From positions 164,001 through 228,000 of the forward strand of contig NZ_JAAFYS010000001.1 in the NCBI RefSeq assembly GCF_012070395.1: a DNA stretch of 64,000 nucleotides, read 5' to 3'. The DNA is from Pseudoroseicyclus tamaricis (lineage in GTDB: Bacteria > Pseudomonadota > Alphaproteobacteria > Rhodobacterales > Rhodobacteraceae). Numbering within the stretch: position 1 is the stretch's first letter; every line of letters starts with the position of its first letter. Below, one piece after another: positions 42,692 to 50,573 of this stretch. The notes under the pieces were generated by a model that saw only the letters and a list, made by a program, of their open reading frames with translations, was not told the DNA's origin and ran no database searches. Position numbers and translations under genes: made by a program.

Positions 42692-43063
42692 TCAGCGGGG
42701 GCCGGGCTCGCGGCCGATCCGCCCCAGATGCGTGAGGTTGAACCCCTCCGCCGATTTCAGCCCGTAGCCCATCATCCGGTCGAAGCCGGCGTGGCCGAGC
42801 CAGAGCGCCCCGAGCGCGGCCAGCAGGGGAATGGCCAGAAGCACCCCCGCCGCGATGAGCACCGCGCCGAGGCCGTAGATATGCACCATGTTGTAGACCA
42901 TCGCGCCCGCCCTCGGGCCGAGCGCGTAGGCGGCAAAGCTGAGATCCGGCGCGAAGAACAGAAGGATCGCGGCCCACCAGGCCACACCGCCGTTCAGCGC
43001 CATGAACAGCGCGACGGAGGCGAGGAAGACGATGGCGCCTTCGGCGCGCTGCCACCTGATCAT
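42692..43063 (-). CDS. DUF4260 membrane protein
   Basis: A 123-residue, very hydrophobic protein with about four spans, matching DUF4260: AAILLFFAPDLSFAAYALGPRAGAMVYNMVHIYGLG and GHAGFDRMMGYGLK. The conserved His, Asp and Asn residues sit at membrane edges; function unknown. ATG at 43063 (MIRWQRAEG) has GGGG six bases upstream; an ATG two codons earlier is the alternative. Confidence 0.87.
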   Translation of the reverse strand: MIRWQRAEGAIVFLASVALFMALNGGVAWWAAILLFFAPDLSFAAYALGPRAGAMVYNMVHIYGLGAVLIAAGVLLAIPLLAALGALWLGHAGFDRMMGYGLKSAEGFNLTHLGRIGREPGPR

Positions 43064-43118
43064 GCCCATCCCCTGCCTGGCTCCTGTCCGGGACAGGGCC
43101 AAGGCCCGCCCTTTCCAA

Positions 43119-43152
43119 CGAAAAAGGGCCGGCCCCCGATGGACCGGCCCCC
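43119..43152 (-). terminator. Rho-independent terminator of rpmB
   Basis: On the minus strand GGGCCGG, loop, CCGGCCC then TTTTTCG. It follows the rpmB stop by about 25 bases. Confidence 0.85.
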
Positions 43153-43175
43153 TGTTCTTGCCGGGCGGCGTCGCC

Positions 43176-43472
43176 TCAGGCGGCGGTGGCTTCGGCCTTC
43201 GCCTTGGCGATGTCCTTCTTGAGCTTCAGCGCGCCGGTGGACAGATCATCGTCCTTGGCGCGGGCGAGGAAGGCATCGAGCCCGCCGCGATGGTCCACCG
43301 TCCGCAGGGCGGCGGAGGAGACGCGGAACTTGAAGGAGCGCCCCAGCGTGTCGGAGATCAGCGTGACGTCCTGCAGGTTGGGCAGGAAACGGCGGCGCGT
43401 CTTGTTGTTGGCGTGGGACACGTTGTTGCCCGTCATCGGGCCCTTGCCCGTCAGTTCGCAGCGGCGCGACAT
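43176..43472 (-). CDS. rpmB: 50S ribosomal protein L28
   Basis: Ninety-eight residues. [29 protein letters not shown] at the start is the L28 signature; [25 protein letters not shown] follows. The C-terminus is the extended Lys/Ala-rich form seen in alphaproteobacteria. Only one cysteine, so this is the zinc-free type. A good intrinsic terminator follows. Confidence 0.96.
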   Translation of the reverse strand: MSRRCELTGKGPMTGNNVSHANNKTRRRFLPNLQDVTLISDTLGRSFKFRVSSAALRTVDHRGGLDAFLARAKDDDLSTGALKLKKDIAKAKAEATAA

Positions 43473-43613
43473 GGTATCATCCTCAGCTTGTTCGGGGCCC
43501 GTCGCGCCCCGGCTCAAAACGGCAAGGCCCCGCATACGGGGGCCCTTTGAATTCGGTGTTGCCAGATAGGCGGAATCGCCGGGGCCGTCAAGCGGTGGCC
43601 GTCAGGCGCTTGC

Positions 43614-43985
43614 TCAGATGCGGCCCTGGCTGCGCAGGACGGCCACCGCGATGCCGCCGAAGAGCAGGACATTGAAGGCGAGAATCGCGAGGATGGCGAC
43701 GGTGCGCGTCTTCAGCCGCTCGCCCCGGCCGTGGCGGCGCAGGTAGCGCGTCACCTCCGTCTCCGCGCGGGAGAAGCGGGCAGGGTCGACCTGCTTGGCG
43801 ATGCGGGGGTGCTGGCCGAGCGTCTCCGCCTCCGCCAGCACGCGGCCCTCGCGGCGGATGCGGCGGGGCAGGCGGCGGCGGGTGCTGGCGAGCGCCGTCT
43901 CCAGCGTCTCCCCCTTCGCGCGGAAGCGTGTGACGAGCATGAGGCGCACCGCCTCGGTTCTGGCAAAGATGTCCGCCGGGTCCAT
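43614..43985 (-). CDS. Hypothetical tail-anchored membrane protein
   Basis: A 123-residue protein: a cytoplasmic basic helical domain (TRRRLPRRIRREGRVLAEAETLGQHPRIAKQVD) and one C-terminal membrane span (about 98-119) ending RSQGRI. The layout suggests a tail-anchored protein. Not recognised. ATG at 43985 was chosen; the longer frame overlaps the start of the divergent esterase gene. Confidence 0.72.
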   Translation of the reverse strand: MDPADIFARTEAVRLMLVTRFRAKGETLETALASTRRRLPRRIRREGRVLAEAETLGQHPRIAKQVDPARFSRAETEVTRYLRRHGRGERLKTRTVAILAILAFNVLLFGGIAVAVLRSQGRI

Positions 43986-44067
43986 GGGCCTCTCATAGGC
44001 CGGCCCGGCGGGGGCGACAATCGCCCCGCCTCTTGGCCTTCGCCGCCGCGCCTGCGAAAGAGGGGGC

Positions 44068-44811
44068 ATGTTGCACACGACCACATATGGCGAGGGCGGC
44101 GTGCCGCTGGTGATCGCCCACGGACTCTACGGCTCGGGGCGGAACTGGGGCGTCATCGGCAAGCGCCTGAGCGACCGCGGCCGCGTGATTCTGCCGGACA
44201 TTCGCAACCACGGGCAGAGCCCCCACTTTGAGAGCCACGGCTACGAGGACATGGCCGGGGATCTGGCGCAGGTCATCGCGGCAGAGGGAGGCCCGGCGGA
44301 CGTCCTCGGCCACTCGATGGGCGGCAAGGCGGCGATGGTGCTGGCGCTGACCCGGCCGGAGCTGGTGCGCCGGCTCGTCGTGGTCGACATCGCGCCCGTC
44401 GCCTACAGCCACACCCAGTCGCACGTCATCGAGGCGGCGCGGCAGGTGGACCTCGCCACCGTCCAGAGCCGGGCGGAGGCGCAGGAGGCGCTGGGGCTGG
44501 ATCCGGTGGAGGCGTCGTTCCTGCTGCAGAGCCTCGACATGAAGGCGCGGGCGTGGCGGCTGAACCTCGACGTGCTGGAGCGGGAGATGGGGCGGATCAC
44601 CGGCTTCCCGGAGGTCGGGGGGCGGTTCGAGGGCCCGGCCTTTTTTCTCTCCGGCGGTGAGAGCAGCTACGTGCAGCCGGAGCACCGCGAGCGCATCAAG
44701 GCGCTGTTCCCGGAGGCGCGGATACCGAAGATCCCCGGGGCCGGGCACTGGGTGCATGCCGACAATCCCCGCGAGGTCGAGGCGGCGGTGCGGGCGTTTC
44801 TGGACGCCTGA
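44068..44811 (+). CDS. Alpha/beta-hydrolase (YbfF-like esterase)
   Basis: A 247-residue soluble hydrolase. Oxyanion-hole segment AHGLYGSGRNWG (about 18-29), nucleophile elbow GHSMGG (Ser about 89), acid in the SGGESSYV region (about 197) and catalytic His in GAGHWVHAD (about 228). The HGLYGSGRNWG segment is typical of the YbfF esterase group, which hydrolyses short acyl esters. Divergent from the tail-anchored protein gene. Confidence 0.9.
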   Translation: MLHTTTYGEGGVPLVIAHGLYGSGRNWGVIGKRLSDRGRVILPDIRNHGQSPHFESHGYEDMAGDLAQVIAAEGGPADVLGHSMGGKAAMVLALTRPELVRRLVVVDIAPVAYSHTQSHVIEAARQVDLATVQSRAEAQEALGLDPVEASFLLQSLDMKARAWRLNLDVLEREMGRITGFPEVGGRFEGPAFFLSGGESSYVQPEHRERIKALFPEARIPKIPGAGHWVHADNPREVEAAVRAFLDA

Positions 44812-44825
44812 GCCCGCCGCCTGGC

Positions 44826-44846
44826 GGCGCCCCGGAGAGGGGCGCC
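44826..44846. terminator. Hairpin between convergent genes
   Basis: GGCGCCCC, GGAGA loop, GGGGCGCC: a perfect eight-base stem between the esterase gene and the convergent PPOX-like gene. No T-run, so terminator function is inferred from position. Confidence 0.5.
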
Positions 44847-44855
44847 GAGCCGGGT

Positions 44856-45344
44856 TCACTCCATGGAGACGGTGGCGTTGTGGCCGCCGAGATCCTTCTT
44901 CGGGTCGGAGCCGAGGAGCATTTTTGCCCCTGCGACCAAGGAGTTGGAGTCCAGCCAGATCTCGGCCTCGGCGCCGTCGAGGCGGAGGAGGCGGATCTTG
45001 GGGTCGTCCTTGCCGCCTTCGAACCAGGCGGCGACGAAGGGATTCCAGAGCTTGTCGATCATCTCGCGGCTCGGCTCCGGCACGAGGGAGCCGTGGGCGG
45101 TGGCGAAGAGATCGTGGTGCTTGGAGACGAAGACCATCTCGGCCTTCGTGGGGCCCGTGATCTCACCGAGATCGGTGTCGCTGGAGGTGAAAAAGTACAG
45201 CGGGCCGGGGGTTTGGTCGTCATCGTTCATCGCCGTCATCGGCCGGCCGGCGGCCTGGCCGGGCAGGCCGAGCATGACGGTCTGCTGCGAGGTGAGGGTG
45301 GACCAGAACTTGTCCTTGAGCTCTTCGGGGGTGTGGTCGGCCAT
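44856..45344 (-). CDS. Pyridoxamine 5'-phosphate oxidase-like general stress protein
   Basis: A 162-residue split-barrel flavin-binding family protein, similar to general stress protein 26. Features: RPMTAMNDDD then LYFFTSSDTD (about 34-58), VFVSKHHDLFATAHGSLV and ELEVWLD-like segments (EAEIWLDSNS). It probably binds FMN or F420 weakly; a specific substrate is not known. Divergent from the BrnA-like gene; the 166-base gap holds three phased 11-bp repeats. Confidence 0.88.
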   Translation of the reverse strand: MADHTPEELKDKFWSTLTSQQTVMLGLPGQAAGRPMTAMNDDDQTPGPLYFFTSSDTDLGEITGPTKAEMVFVSKHHDLFATAHGSLVPEPSREMIDKLWNPFVAAWFEGGKDDPKIRLLRLDGAEAEIWLDSNSLVAGAKMLLGSDPKKDLGGHNATVSME

Positions 45345-45413
45345 GGGTCTCTCCTTCTCTTTGGCCTCTCAACGCGCGGCCCCCGTCGGCAGTTTCGCCC
45401 CGTCACAGCCCAT

Positions 45414-45446
45414 GCACCGGGCGTGCACCGGGCGTGCACCGCGCGG
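45414..45446 (-). repeat. Three 11-bp tandem repeats GCACCGGGCGT
   Basis: Two exact GCACCGGGCGT units and one variant GCACCGCGCGG. The exact unit is the reverse complement of the unit at 28472. Here they lie in a divergent promoter region, between 45344 and 45511. Confidence 0.78.
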
Positions 45447-45510
45447 TGGGGCCGGGCGGCCTTCATCTTCCGGCGCGAGACTGCCCCCGATCCAGTGCGA
45501 AGGAGCCCCG

Positions 45511-45936
45511 ATGCAGACCCCCAAGCTGACGACCCGGCAGCGCCGGATGACCGACGAGCTGCGCGACCTCTGGCTGACCATGCTCTTCGACACCCGCCAC
45601 CCCGTGCTGCTGGAAGGCAAGATGCCGCCCGAATGGGCGGAGATCCTGGAGGGGCCCGAGCCCGCGCAGGTGCGGGTGACGCTGCGCATCGATGCCGACG
45701 TGGCGAAGTGGTTCCGCAGCTTCGGGCCGCGCTACCAGAAGAGCGTCGCCCGGGTGCTGCGCGGCTTCATGCTCTACCGCCTGAGCGAGCTCGCCGACGT
45801 GGTGGAGGGGCCGCCGGCGCCGATGAAGCAGGGCGACGTGCTGCAGGGCCACGAGGAGCAGCAGCTCGTCAGGGAGCTCCACAAGCTGAGGAAGGAGCGG
45901 CGGTCGTGGCTGGTGAAGGGCAAGCCGCCGGAGTGA
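45511..45936 (+). CDS. BrnA-like antitoxin-family protein, no toxin partner
   Basis: A 141-residue protein. Residues about 57-90 (RVTLRIDADVAKWFRSFGPRYQKSVARVLRGFM) match the BrnA ribbon-helix-helix region, where V-T-L-R-I-D-D leads into the DNA-binding strand. N-terminal and C-terminal additions make it longer than typical BrnA (about 90). No BrnT RNase gene is adjacent on either side. It could be a solitary regulator that no longer serves a toxin. AAGGAG precedes the ATG. Confidence 0.8.
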   Translation: MQTPKLTTRQRRMTDELRDLWLTMLFDTRHPVLLEGKMPPEWAEILEGPEPAQVRVTLRIDADVAKWFRSFGPRYQKSVARVLRGFMLYRLSELADVVEGPPAPMKQGDVLQGHEEQQLVRELHKLRKERRSWLVKGKPPE

Positions 45937-46036
45937 GGGGGCTTTCGCTTGGGGCGGGGCGGGTGGGCCGGGGACGGCGGCGCCGCAGAGGGCGGCGGGT
46001 AATCTTGCCTTAACCGCGGTGGATGAGGCTGGGGGA

Positions 46037-46513
46037 ATGTCGGTCTATCTCCGCCCACGTCGGCCTGGGGCCGTCGTCTTCTTCACCGTTGCGCTTGCGG
46101 CGCGCGGCACATGGCTGCTGGTGGAAGAGGTGGCGCGGCTGCGCGCGGCGGTGCGGGCGACGAAGGCGGAACGGCCTTTTGGCATCATCGCGTGGGTGGT
46201 GCTGCCGGATCATCTGCATTGCGTCTGGCAGATGCCGGAGGGGGATGCAGATTATTCGGTGCGGTGGCGTCTCATCAAATCGCGTTTCTCGATGGGGATC
46301 GATCCCGGCCGTCGCCGGGCGAGCCACATTGCCCGCGGCGAGCGGGCGGTGTGGCAAAGGCGGTTCTGGGAGCACCATATCCGTGGTGAGGCCGACCTCG
46401 CGGCGCACGTGCAGTATTGCTGGATGAACCCGGTGAAGCATGGGTTCGTGGCATCGCCGGAGGATTGGGAATGGTCGTCGTATCGCCGGGATAGAGAGAC
46501 GTATGGGGCGTAG
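46037..46513 (+). CDS. REP-associated tyrosine transposase (RAYT)
   Basis: Single-stranded DNA transposase of the Y1/HUH type (IS200-like fold) that acts on REP hairpins. The 158 residues have the HUH motif LPDHLHCVW (His 59 and 61) and the catalytic-Tyr segment HVQYCWMNPVKHG (Tyr 127), followed by the WEWSSYR signature. ATG at 46037 follows GAGG by eight bases; a GTG six codons earlier is possible. Its stop codon, 46511-46513, lies inside the GTAG head of a REP, and an inverted REP follows, so gene and substrate are physically joined. No flanking IS ends are seen, as expected for a domesticated RAYT. Confidence 0.93.
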   Translation: MSVYLRPRRPGAVVFFTVALAARGTWLLVEEVARLRAAVRATKAERPFGIIAWVVLPDHLHCVWQMPEGDADYSVRWRLIKSRFSMGIDPGRRRASHIARGERAVWQRRFWEHHIRGEADLAAHVQYCWMNPVKHGFVASPEDWEWSSYRRDRETYGA

Positions 46514-46534
46514 GGTGCGTGCTCTGCACGCACC
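46510..46534 (+). repeat. REP hairpin overlapping the RAYT stop
   Basis: GTAG, GGTGCGTG, CTCTG loop, CACGCACC; same sequence class as 7682. TAG of the head ends the transposase. Confidence 0.9.
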
Positions 46535-46559
46535 GATGCGCGGCGGGAGGGCGAGGAAA

Positions 46560-46584
46560 GGTGCGTGACGAGCACGCACCCTAC
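46560..46584 (-). repeat. Inverted REP partner
   Basis: GGTGCGTG, ACGAG loop, CACGCACC, CTAC. Twenty-five bases from its partner, giving a REPIN of 75 bases. Confidence 0.9.
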
Positions 46585-46602
46585 GCTTGCTTCGATTGCT
46601 GG

Positions 46603-46743
46603 CTACCGCTGGCCCTTTTTCTCGTCTTGTCCGAGAGCTGAGGCTGCCAGGGTCCTAATCTCGGCCTTGGTAGCCTTCTTGGAACCCGAGAGGACCTTCG
46701 AGGCGAGGGTTGAGACCCGTGATGAGGATTGCTTCTTAGGCAT
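46603..46743 (-). CDS. Small basic Ser/Lys/Ala-rich protein (46 aa)
   Basis: Short gene: MPKKQSSSRVSTLASKVLSG at the start, ending QDEKKGQR. Composition (many Ser, Lys, Ala, with SKVL and AASALG) resembles a family of tiny proteins in accessory regions of alphaproteobacteria with the pattern SxxASKxL...AxSAL; this is from memory. GGA lies seven bases before the ATG. Codons are less GC-biased than in lepA or the transposase. Function unknown; part of the AT-richer islet. Confidence 0.7.
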   Translation of the reverse strand: MPKKQSSSRVSTLASKVLSGSKKATKAEIRTLAASALGQDEKKGQR

Positions 46744-46756
46744 ATCACTATCCATT

Positions 46757-46970
46757 TGAACTGATGTGGTTTCAGTGATAATGAAGTGCCTGCCGGGTTA
46801 CCGTCGCAATCGCGGCGTCAGCCGGCAGGACTTGAGTTAGTCCCTTCTAACCATAGGCTTCGCGGCCCTTACCGCACTCCTGTTGTTAGTGATTGCTCCT
46901 TCGGTTTGGAAGCTTAGGGGAGCAGTCGGTTCTCAGATGGGCGGCTCCTTTAAGGGCCGCCCTTCCCTTA
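46757..46970. ncRNA. Candidate structured RNA / leader region
   Basis: The spacer between two minus-strand genes is dense in dyads: CCTGCCGG/CCGGCAGG (46790-46830) enclosing a further stem, GTTAG/CTAAC read on the minus strand (about 46835-46855), TGCTCC/GGAGCA (about 46893-46925) and GGGCGGC/GCCGCCC (46936-46965). On the minus strand the first lies just upstream of the 46-codon gene. It matches no RNA family I know; strand and transcription are unproven. Confidence 0.4.
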
Positions 46971-46989
46971 TACACGCCCTACTATTGCC

Positions 46990-47478
46990 TCACAAGTGCC
47001 TTTTTGTCGATTGTATTTCGGCGTAAGGCAGGGCGTAAGTGTCGGAGCGGGGGTTCTGCAGCTTTCCGCTTTTTGTGAGCGTTTCCAGGGACTTGCTGAG
47101 GTTGCTGCCGTAGGATGCTCGGTAAAAAGCTTTGGCTCCCTTCATCTCGTTCAAGACGTCTCCTCGGCGGAACTCCTCCTTGCCCTGTGTGTGGTAAAGA
47201 TTCGCCGCGGCTGCCATCAGTAGGTCGCTCCCGCTCTTCGCGCCCATCTTAACGGCAAAGTCCGTCGTCGAGAGCTTCGCCGCTTGCTGGCCCTCTGAGG
47301 GAGCCGATTGCGACGTGATTGAGGTTGTTCCACTGTCAGAGAGCGCCCCTGTATCTGGTAGGTCTAGCTCCAAAAGTTGCTCTATGATGGTGTTGAGGTC
47401 GGTCTTCATGAACTCCTCCGACGCTTCGCAGTCGATGGATAAAGCTCCAAGCTTCAAACTGAGTTTTACTTCGGGCAT
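46990..47478 (-). CDS. Hypothetical protein of the AT-richer islet
   Basis: A 162-residue acidic-then-basic protein. N-terminal part (MPEVKLSLKLGALSIDCEAS, EEFMKTDLNTIIEQLLEL) looks like a small beta-alpha domain; a Ser/Gln linker follows; the C-terminal part (EFRRGDVLNEMKGAKAFYRASYGSNLSKSLETLTKSGKL) resembles a winged helix. ATG at 47478 is preceded by GAAGAGG; an earlier TTG is rejected. Codon use is far less GC-rich than the neighbours, indicating transfer. I do not recognise the family; defence-type or regulatory roles are speculation. Confidence 0.72.
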   Translation of the reverse strand: MPEVKLSLKLGALSIDCEASEEFMKTDLNTIIEQLLELDLPDTGALSDSGTTSITSQSAPSEGQQAAKLSTTDFAVKMGAKSGSDLLMAAAANLYHTQGKEEFRRGDVLNEMKGAKAFYRASYGSNLSKSLETLTKSGKLQNPRSDTYALPYAEIQSTKRHL

Positions 47479-47808
47479 CTGAACCTCTTCCAAGTCTAAA
47501 GTACCCTTCCACTGGCCGTGGATATAATGGCCTACATCGCGCTTACTCAAGTATAATATCTAGCTTATGAATATCTGATAGGGCGGGCATAGGATTTTCT
47601 AGCCTGTTTATTTATGTAAATACAGTTGGTTAGCGTGTATGTCGTAGTGGGGCTTTGGTTTCAGCAAAATGTTGAAAGTAGGCTGAGATATGACGTCGTT
47701 ACTTCAGTCAATGTTCCGCGTCCCACATCTGGCCCTAAGGTGCTGTTTTGAAACGAAAAAGGGCCCGCGCGTGCGGGCCCTTCAGGTCATAGCTAATGTC
47801 TTAGGACG
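47479..47808. other. AT-rich spacer upstream of the islet gene
   Basis: About 330 bases with TATAAT-like stretches on both strands (47523-47528 and 47552-47557) and the lepA terminator at its right end. Promoters for the islet gene are likely here, but no pair of boxes is convincing. Confidence 0.5.
47753..47782 (-). terminator. Rho-independent terminator of lepA
   Basis: On the minus strand GGGCCCGC, loop ACGC, GCGGGCCC, then TTTTTCGTTT, about 30 bases after the lepA stop. Confidence 0.92.
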
Positions 47809-49608
47809 TCAGCTATCCATCTTCAGCGCCGAGATGAACGCCTCCTGTGGGATCTCGACCTTCCCGAACTGGCGCATCTTCTTCTTGCCGGCCTTCTGCT
47901 TGTCCAGAAGCTTGCGCTTCCGGCTGGCGTCGCCACCGTAGCATTTCGCCGTCACGTCCTTGCGCAGCGCAGACAGCGTCTCGCGCGCAATGACCTTGCC
48001 GCCGATGGCCGCCTGGATCGGGATCTTGAACATGTGGCGGGGGATCAGCTCCTTCAGCTTCTCCACCATCGCGCGGCCGCGCAATTCCGCCCGGTCGCGG
48101 TGGACCATCATCGAGAGGGCGTCGACCGGCTCGTCGTTCACCAGCACCGACATCTTCACGAGGTTATCTTCCCGGTAACCGATGATCTGGTAATCGAAGC
48201 TGGCATAGCCCTTCGTGACGCTCTTCAAGCGGTCGTAGAAGTCGAAGACCACCTCGTTCAACGGCAGGTCGTAGACGACCATCGCCCGGGGGCCGGCGTA
48301 GGTGAGGTCCAGCTGGATGCCGCGCCGCTCCTGGCAGAGCTTGAGGACGTCGCCGAGATACTCGTCGGGCACGAGGATCGTCGCCTTGATGCGCGGCTCC
48401 TCGATATGGTCGACCAGCGTCAGGTCGGGCATGTCGGCGGGGTTGTGCAGCTGCTCCACCTCGCCGCTCTTCATGTGCACATCGTAGACGACGCTGGGCG
48501 CGGTGGTGATCAGGTCGAGGTCATACTCCCGCTCCAGCCGGTCGCGGATGACCTCGAGGTGGAGGAGCCCGAGGAAGCCGCAGCGGAAGCCGAAGCCGAG
48601 GGCGGCGGAGGTTTCCATCTCGAAGGAGAAGGAGGCGTCGTTGAGGGCCAGCTTCTCCATCGCGTCGCGCAGGTCGTCGAAGTCGTTGGCATCGACGGGG
48701 AAGAGGCCGCAGAACACCACGGGGACGGAGGGCTTGAAGCCGGGCAGGGCCTTCGGCGTCTGCTTCTTCTCGTGGGTGATGGTGTCGCCCACGCGGGTGT
48801 CGCGCACCTGCTTGATGGAGGCGGTGAAGACGCCGATCTCGCCCGGGCCGAGCGCGTCGATCTGCACCATCTGCGGCTTGAGCACGGCGAGCGTGTCGAG
48901 CTTGTAGGTGGCGGCGGTCTTCATCATGCGGATCGTGTCGCCCTTGCGGATGACGCCGTCCATGACGCGGATGAGCACGACGACGCCGAGGTAGCTGTCG
49001 TACCAGCTGTCGACGAGCATGGCCTTGAGCGGCGCGTCACGCTCGCCCTTGGGGGCGGGGAGGCGCTGGACGATGGCCTCCAGCACGTCGGGGATGCCGA
49101 GGCCGGTCTTGGCGGAGATGAGGACGGCATTGTGCGCCTCGATGCCGATGACGTCCTCGATCTGCTCCTTGACGCGCTCGGGCTCGGCGGCGGGCAGGTC
49201 GATCTTGTTGAGGACGGGGACGATCTCGTGATCGGCGTCGATGGCCTGGTAGACGTTGGCGAGCGTCTGCGCCTCGACGCCCTGCGTGGCATCGACCACG
49301 AGGAGGGAGCCCTCAACGGCCTGCATCGAGCGGCTGACCTCGTAGGCGAAGTCGACGTGGCCGGGGGTGTCGATGAGGTTGAGGATATAGGTATGCCCGT
49401 CCTGCGCCGGATACTCGATGCGGACGGAGTTCGCCTTGATGGTGATCCCCCGTTCGCGCTCGATATCCATGGCGTCGAGCATCTGGGCCTTCATGTCCCG
49501 CTCGGCCACCGTGCCGGTGAGCTGGATCAGCCGGTCGGCCAGGGTGGATTTCCCGTGGTCGATATGGGCGACGATGGAGAAATTGCGGATGCGGGAGAGC
49601 TCGGTCAT
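47809..49608 (-). CDS. lepA: Elongation factor 4 (LepA)
   Basis: Ribosome-associated GTPase that back-translocates or remodels stalled ribosomes. The 599 residues have G1 [10 protein letters not shown] (about 14-23), G3 DTPGHVDF (about 80), G4 NKID (about 134) and G5 SAK, then domains II, III and V and the LepA-specific C-terminal domain ([21 protein letters not shown]). ATG at 49608; a longer frame to the left of it is antisense to the GT25 gene. It ends at a good intrinsic terminator. Confidence 0.97.
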   Translation of the reverse strand: MTELSRIRNFSIVAHIDHGKSTLADRLIQLTGTVAERDMKAQMLDAMDIERERGITIKANSVRIEYPAQDGHTYILNLIDTPGHVDFAYEVSRSMQAVEGSLLVVDATQGVEAQTLANVYQAIDADHEIVPVLNKIDLPAAEPERVKEQIEDVIGIEAHNAVLISAKTGLGIPDVLEAIVQRLPAPKGERDAPLKAMLVDSWYDSYLGVVVLIRVMDGVIRKGDTIRMMKTAATYKLDTLAVLKPQMVQIDALGPGEIGVFTASIKQVRDTRVGDTITHEKKQTPKALPGFKPSVPVVFCGLFPVDANDFDDLRDAMEKLALNDASFSFEMETSAALGFGFRCGFLGLLHLEVIRDRLEREYDLDLITTAPSVVYDVHMKSGEVEQLHNPADMPDLTLVDHIEEPRIKATILVPDEYLGDVLKLCQERRGIQLDLTYAGPRAMVVYDLPLNEVVFDFYDRLKSVTKGYASFDYQIIGYREDNLVKMSVLVNDEPVDALSMMVHRDRAELRGRAMVEKLKELIPRHMFKIPIQAAIGGKVIARETLSALRKDVTAKCYGGDASRKRKLLDKQKAGKKKMRQFGKVEIPQEAFISALKMDS

Positions 49609-49722
49609 GCGGGCCGATATGAGGCCGGCGCGACCTTTCGTCAATCGGGCGCAGCTGCGCCTTGCGCTGGTCATATTGCGGCGGCATCCCTCGGGAGGGC
49701 CGGGCGAGCGGAGGGACGGGCG

Positions 49723-50451
49723 GTGAAAGGCGAGGAGACGGGCGCGGCGCTGGTGCGGCTCTTCCCGCGCATCCATGTCATCAACCTCGCCTCCCGGGCG
49801 GACCGGCGGCGCGAGATCGATGCGCAGCTGAGGCGCATCGGCCTGTCGCTGGAGCATGAGGCGGTGCGGCTCTTCCCCGCCGCGCGGCCCGACGATCGCG
49901 GCGAGTGGGAGAGCATCGGCGCCCGCGGCTGCTTCCTCAGCCATCTCTCCCTCCTGCGGCAGATCGCGAAGGGCGATGCCCCCGCCGCCCTGATCCTCGA
50001 GGACGATTGCGACTTCACCCCCGCCCTCGGCCGCGGCCTCGCCGCGCTTGAGACGACGCCGTGGGACATGGTCTACGGCCATGTCCACGGCTGGGGCGAT
50101 GCCGGCGGCCTGCCCGAGGGGGCGATTCCCTGCCCGCCGGAGGCGGAGGTGCGCACCAGCCACTTCATCGGGATCACCCGCGACGCCGCCGCCCGTGCCG
50201 CCCCCTATCTGGAGGCGATCACCCGCCGCCCCTACGGGGACCCGGCGGGCGGCCCGATGCATGTCGACGGCGCCTACACCTGGTGGCGCCGCTCAGAGCG
50301 GGAGATGCCCGTCGTCTGCCTCTCCCCGCCGGCGGCCCGCCAGCGCCCCTCCCGCACCGACATCCAGCCCCACGCCTGGTACGACCGTCTCCCCGCCCTC
50401 GCCATGGCCCTGCAGACAGCCCGGCGCCTCAAGCACCGCCTCGGCGGCTGA
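49723..50451 (+). CDS. Glycosyltransferase family 25 protein
   Basis: LPS- or glycoprotein-modifying glycosyltransferase, 242 residues. GT25 hallmarks: [20 protein letters not shown] near the start, [16 protein letters not shown] (about 65-80), [10 protein letters not shown] (about 87-96) with the metal-binding acidic cluster, and the C-terminal [14 protein letters not shown] at 49723 is preceded by GGAGGG. Acceptor unknown. Divergent from lepA, with 114 bases between. Confidence 0.88.
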   Translation: MKGEETGAALVRLFPRIHVINLASRADRRREIDAQLRRIGLSLEHEAVRLFPAARPDDRGEWESIGARGCFLSHLSLLRQIAKGDAPAALILEDDCDFTPALGRGLAALETTPWDMVYGHVHGWGDAGGLPEGAIPCPPEAEVRTSHFIGITRDAAARAAPYLEAITRRPYGDPAGGPMHVDGAYTWWRRSEREMPVVCLSPPAARQRPSRTDIQPHAWYDRLPALAMALQTARRLKHRLGG

Positions 50452-50462
50452 CCCCGCCCCTG

Positions 50463-50513
50463 TTCTCGCTTTTCTCCAAATATCCGCGGGGGTGTGGGGG
50501 CAGAGCCCCCACC
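50463..50513. repeat. TTTTCTCCAAATATCC...GGGGGCAGAGCCCCC element
   Basis: Clearest copy of a Rhodobacterales-type 3' element: T-rich TCTCGCTTTTCTCCAAATATC, a G-rich bridge, and a GGGGGC/GCCCCC hairpin with AGA loop. It lies between convergent GT25 and ppk2 and probably ends transcription. Confidence 0.65.
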
Positions 50514-50573
50514 GTACCTAAAGGCGTGCGCCGCAGGCGCTCCGCTTCGTAGCCCGAAGCCCGCCCCGCCGCC

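Noticed and set aside
46565-46759. Plus-strand 64-codon frame after the REPIN
   Set aside because: It starts within the REP and overlaps the better-supported minus-strand 46-codon gene; no ribosome site.
47809-50262. LepA with a 218-residue N-terminal extension
   Set aside because: The extension is antisense to the GT25 gene; the normal LepA start [15 protein letters not shown] is at 49608.
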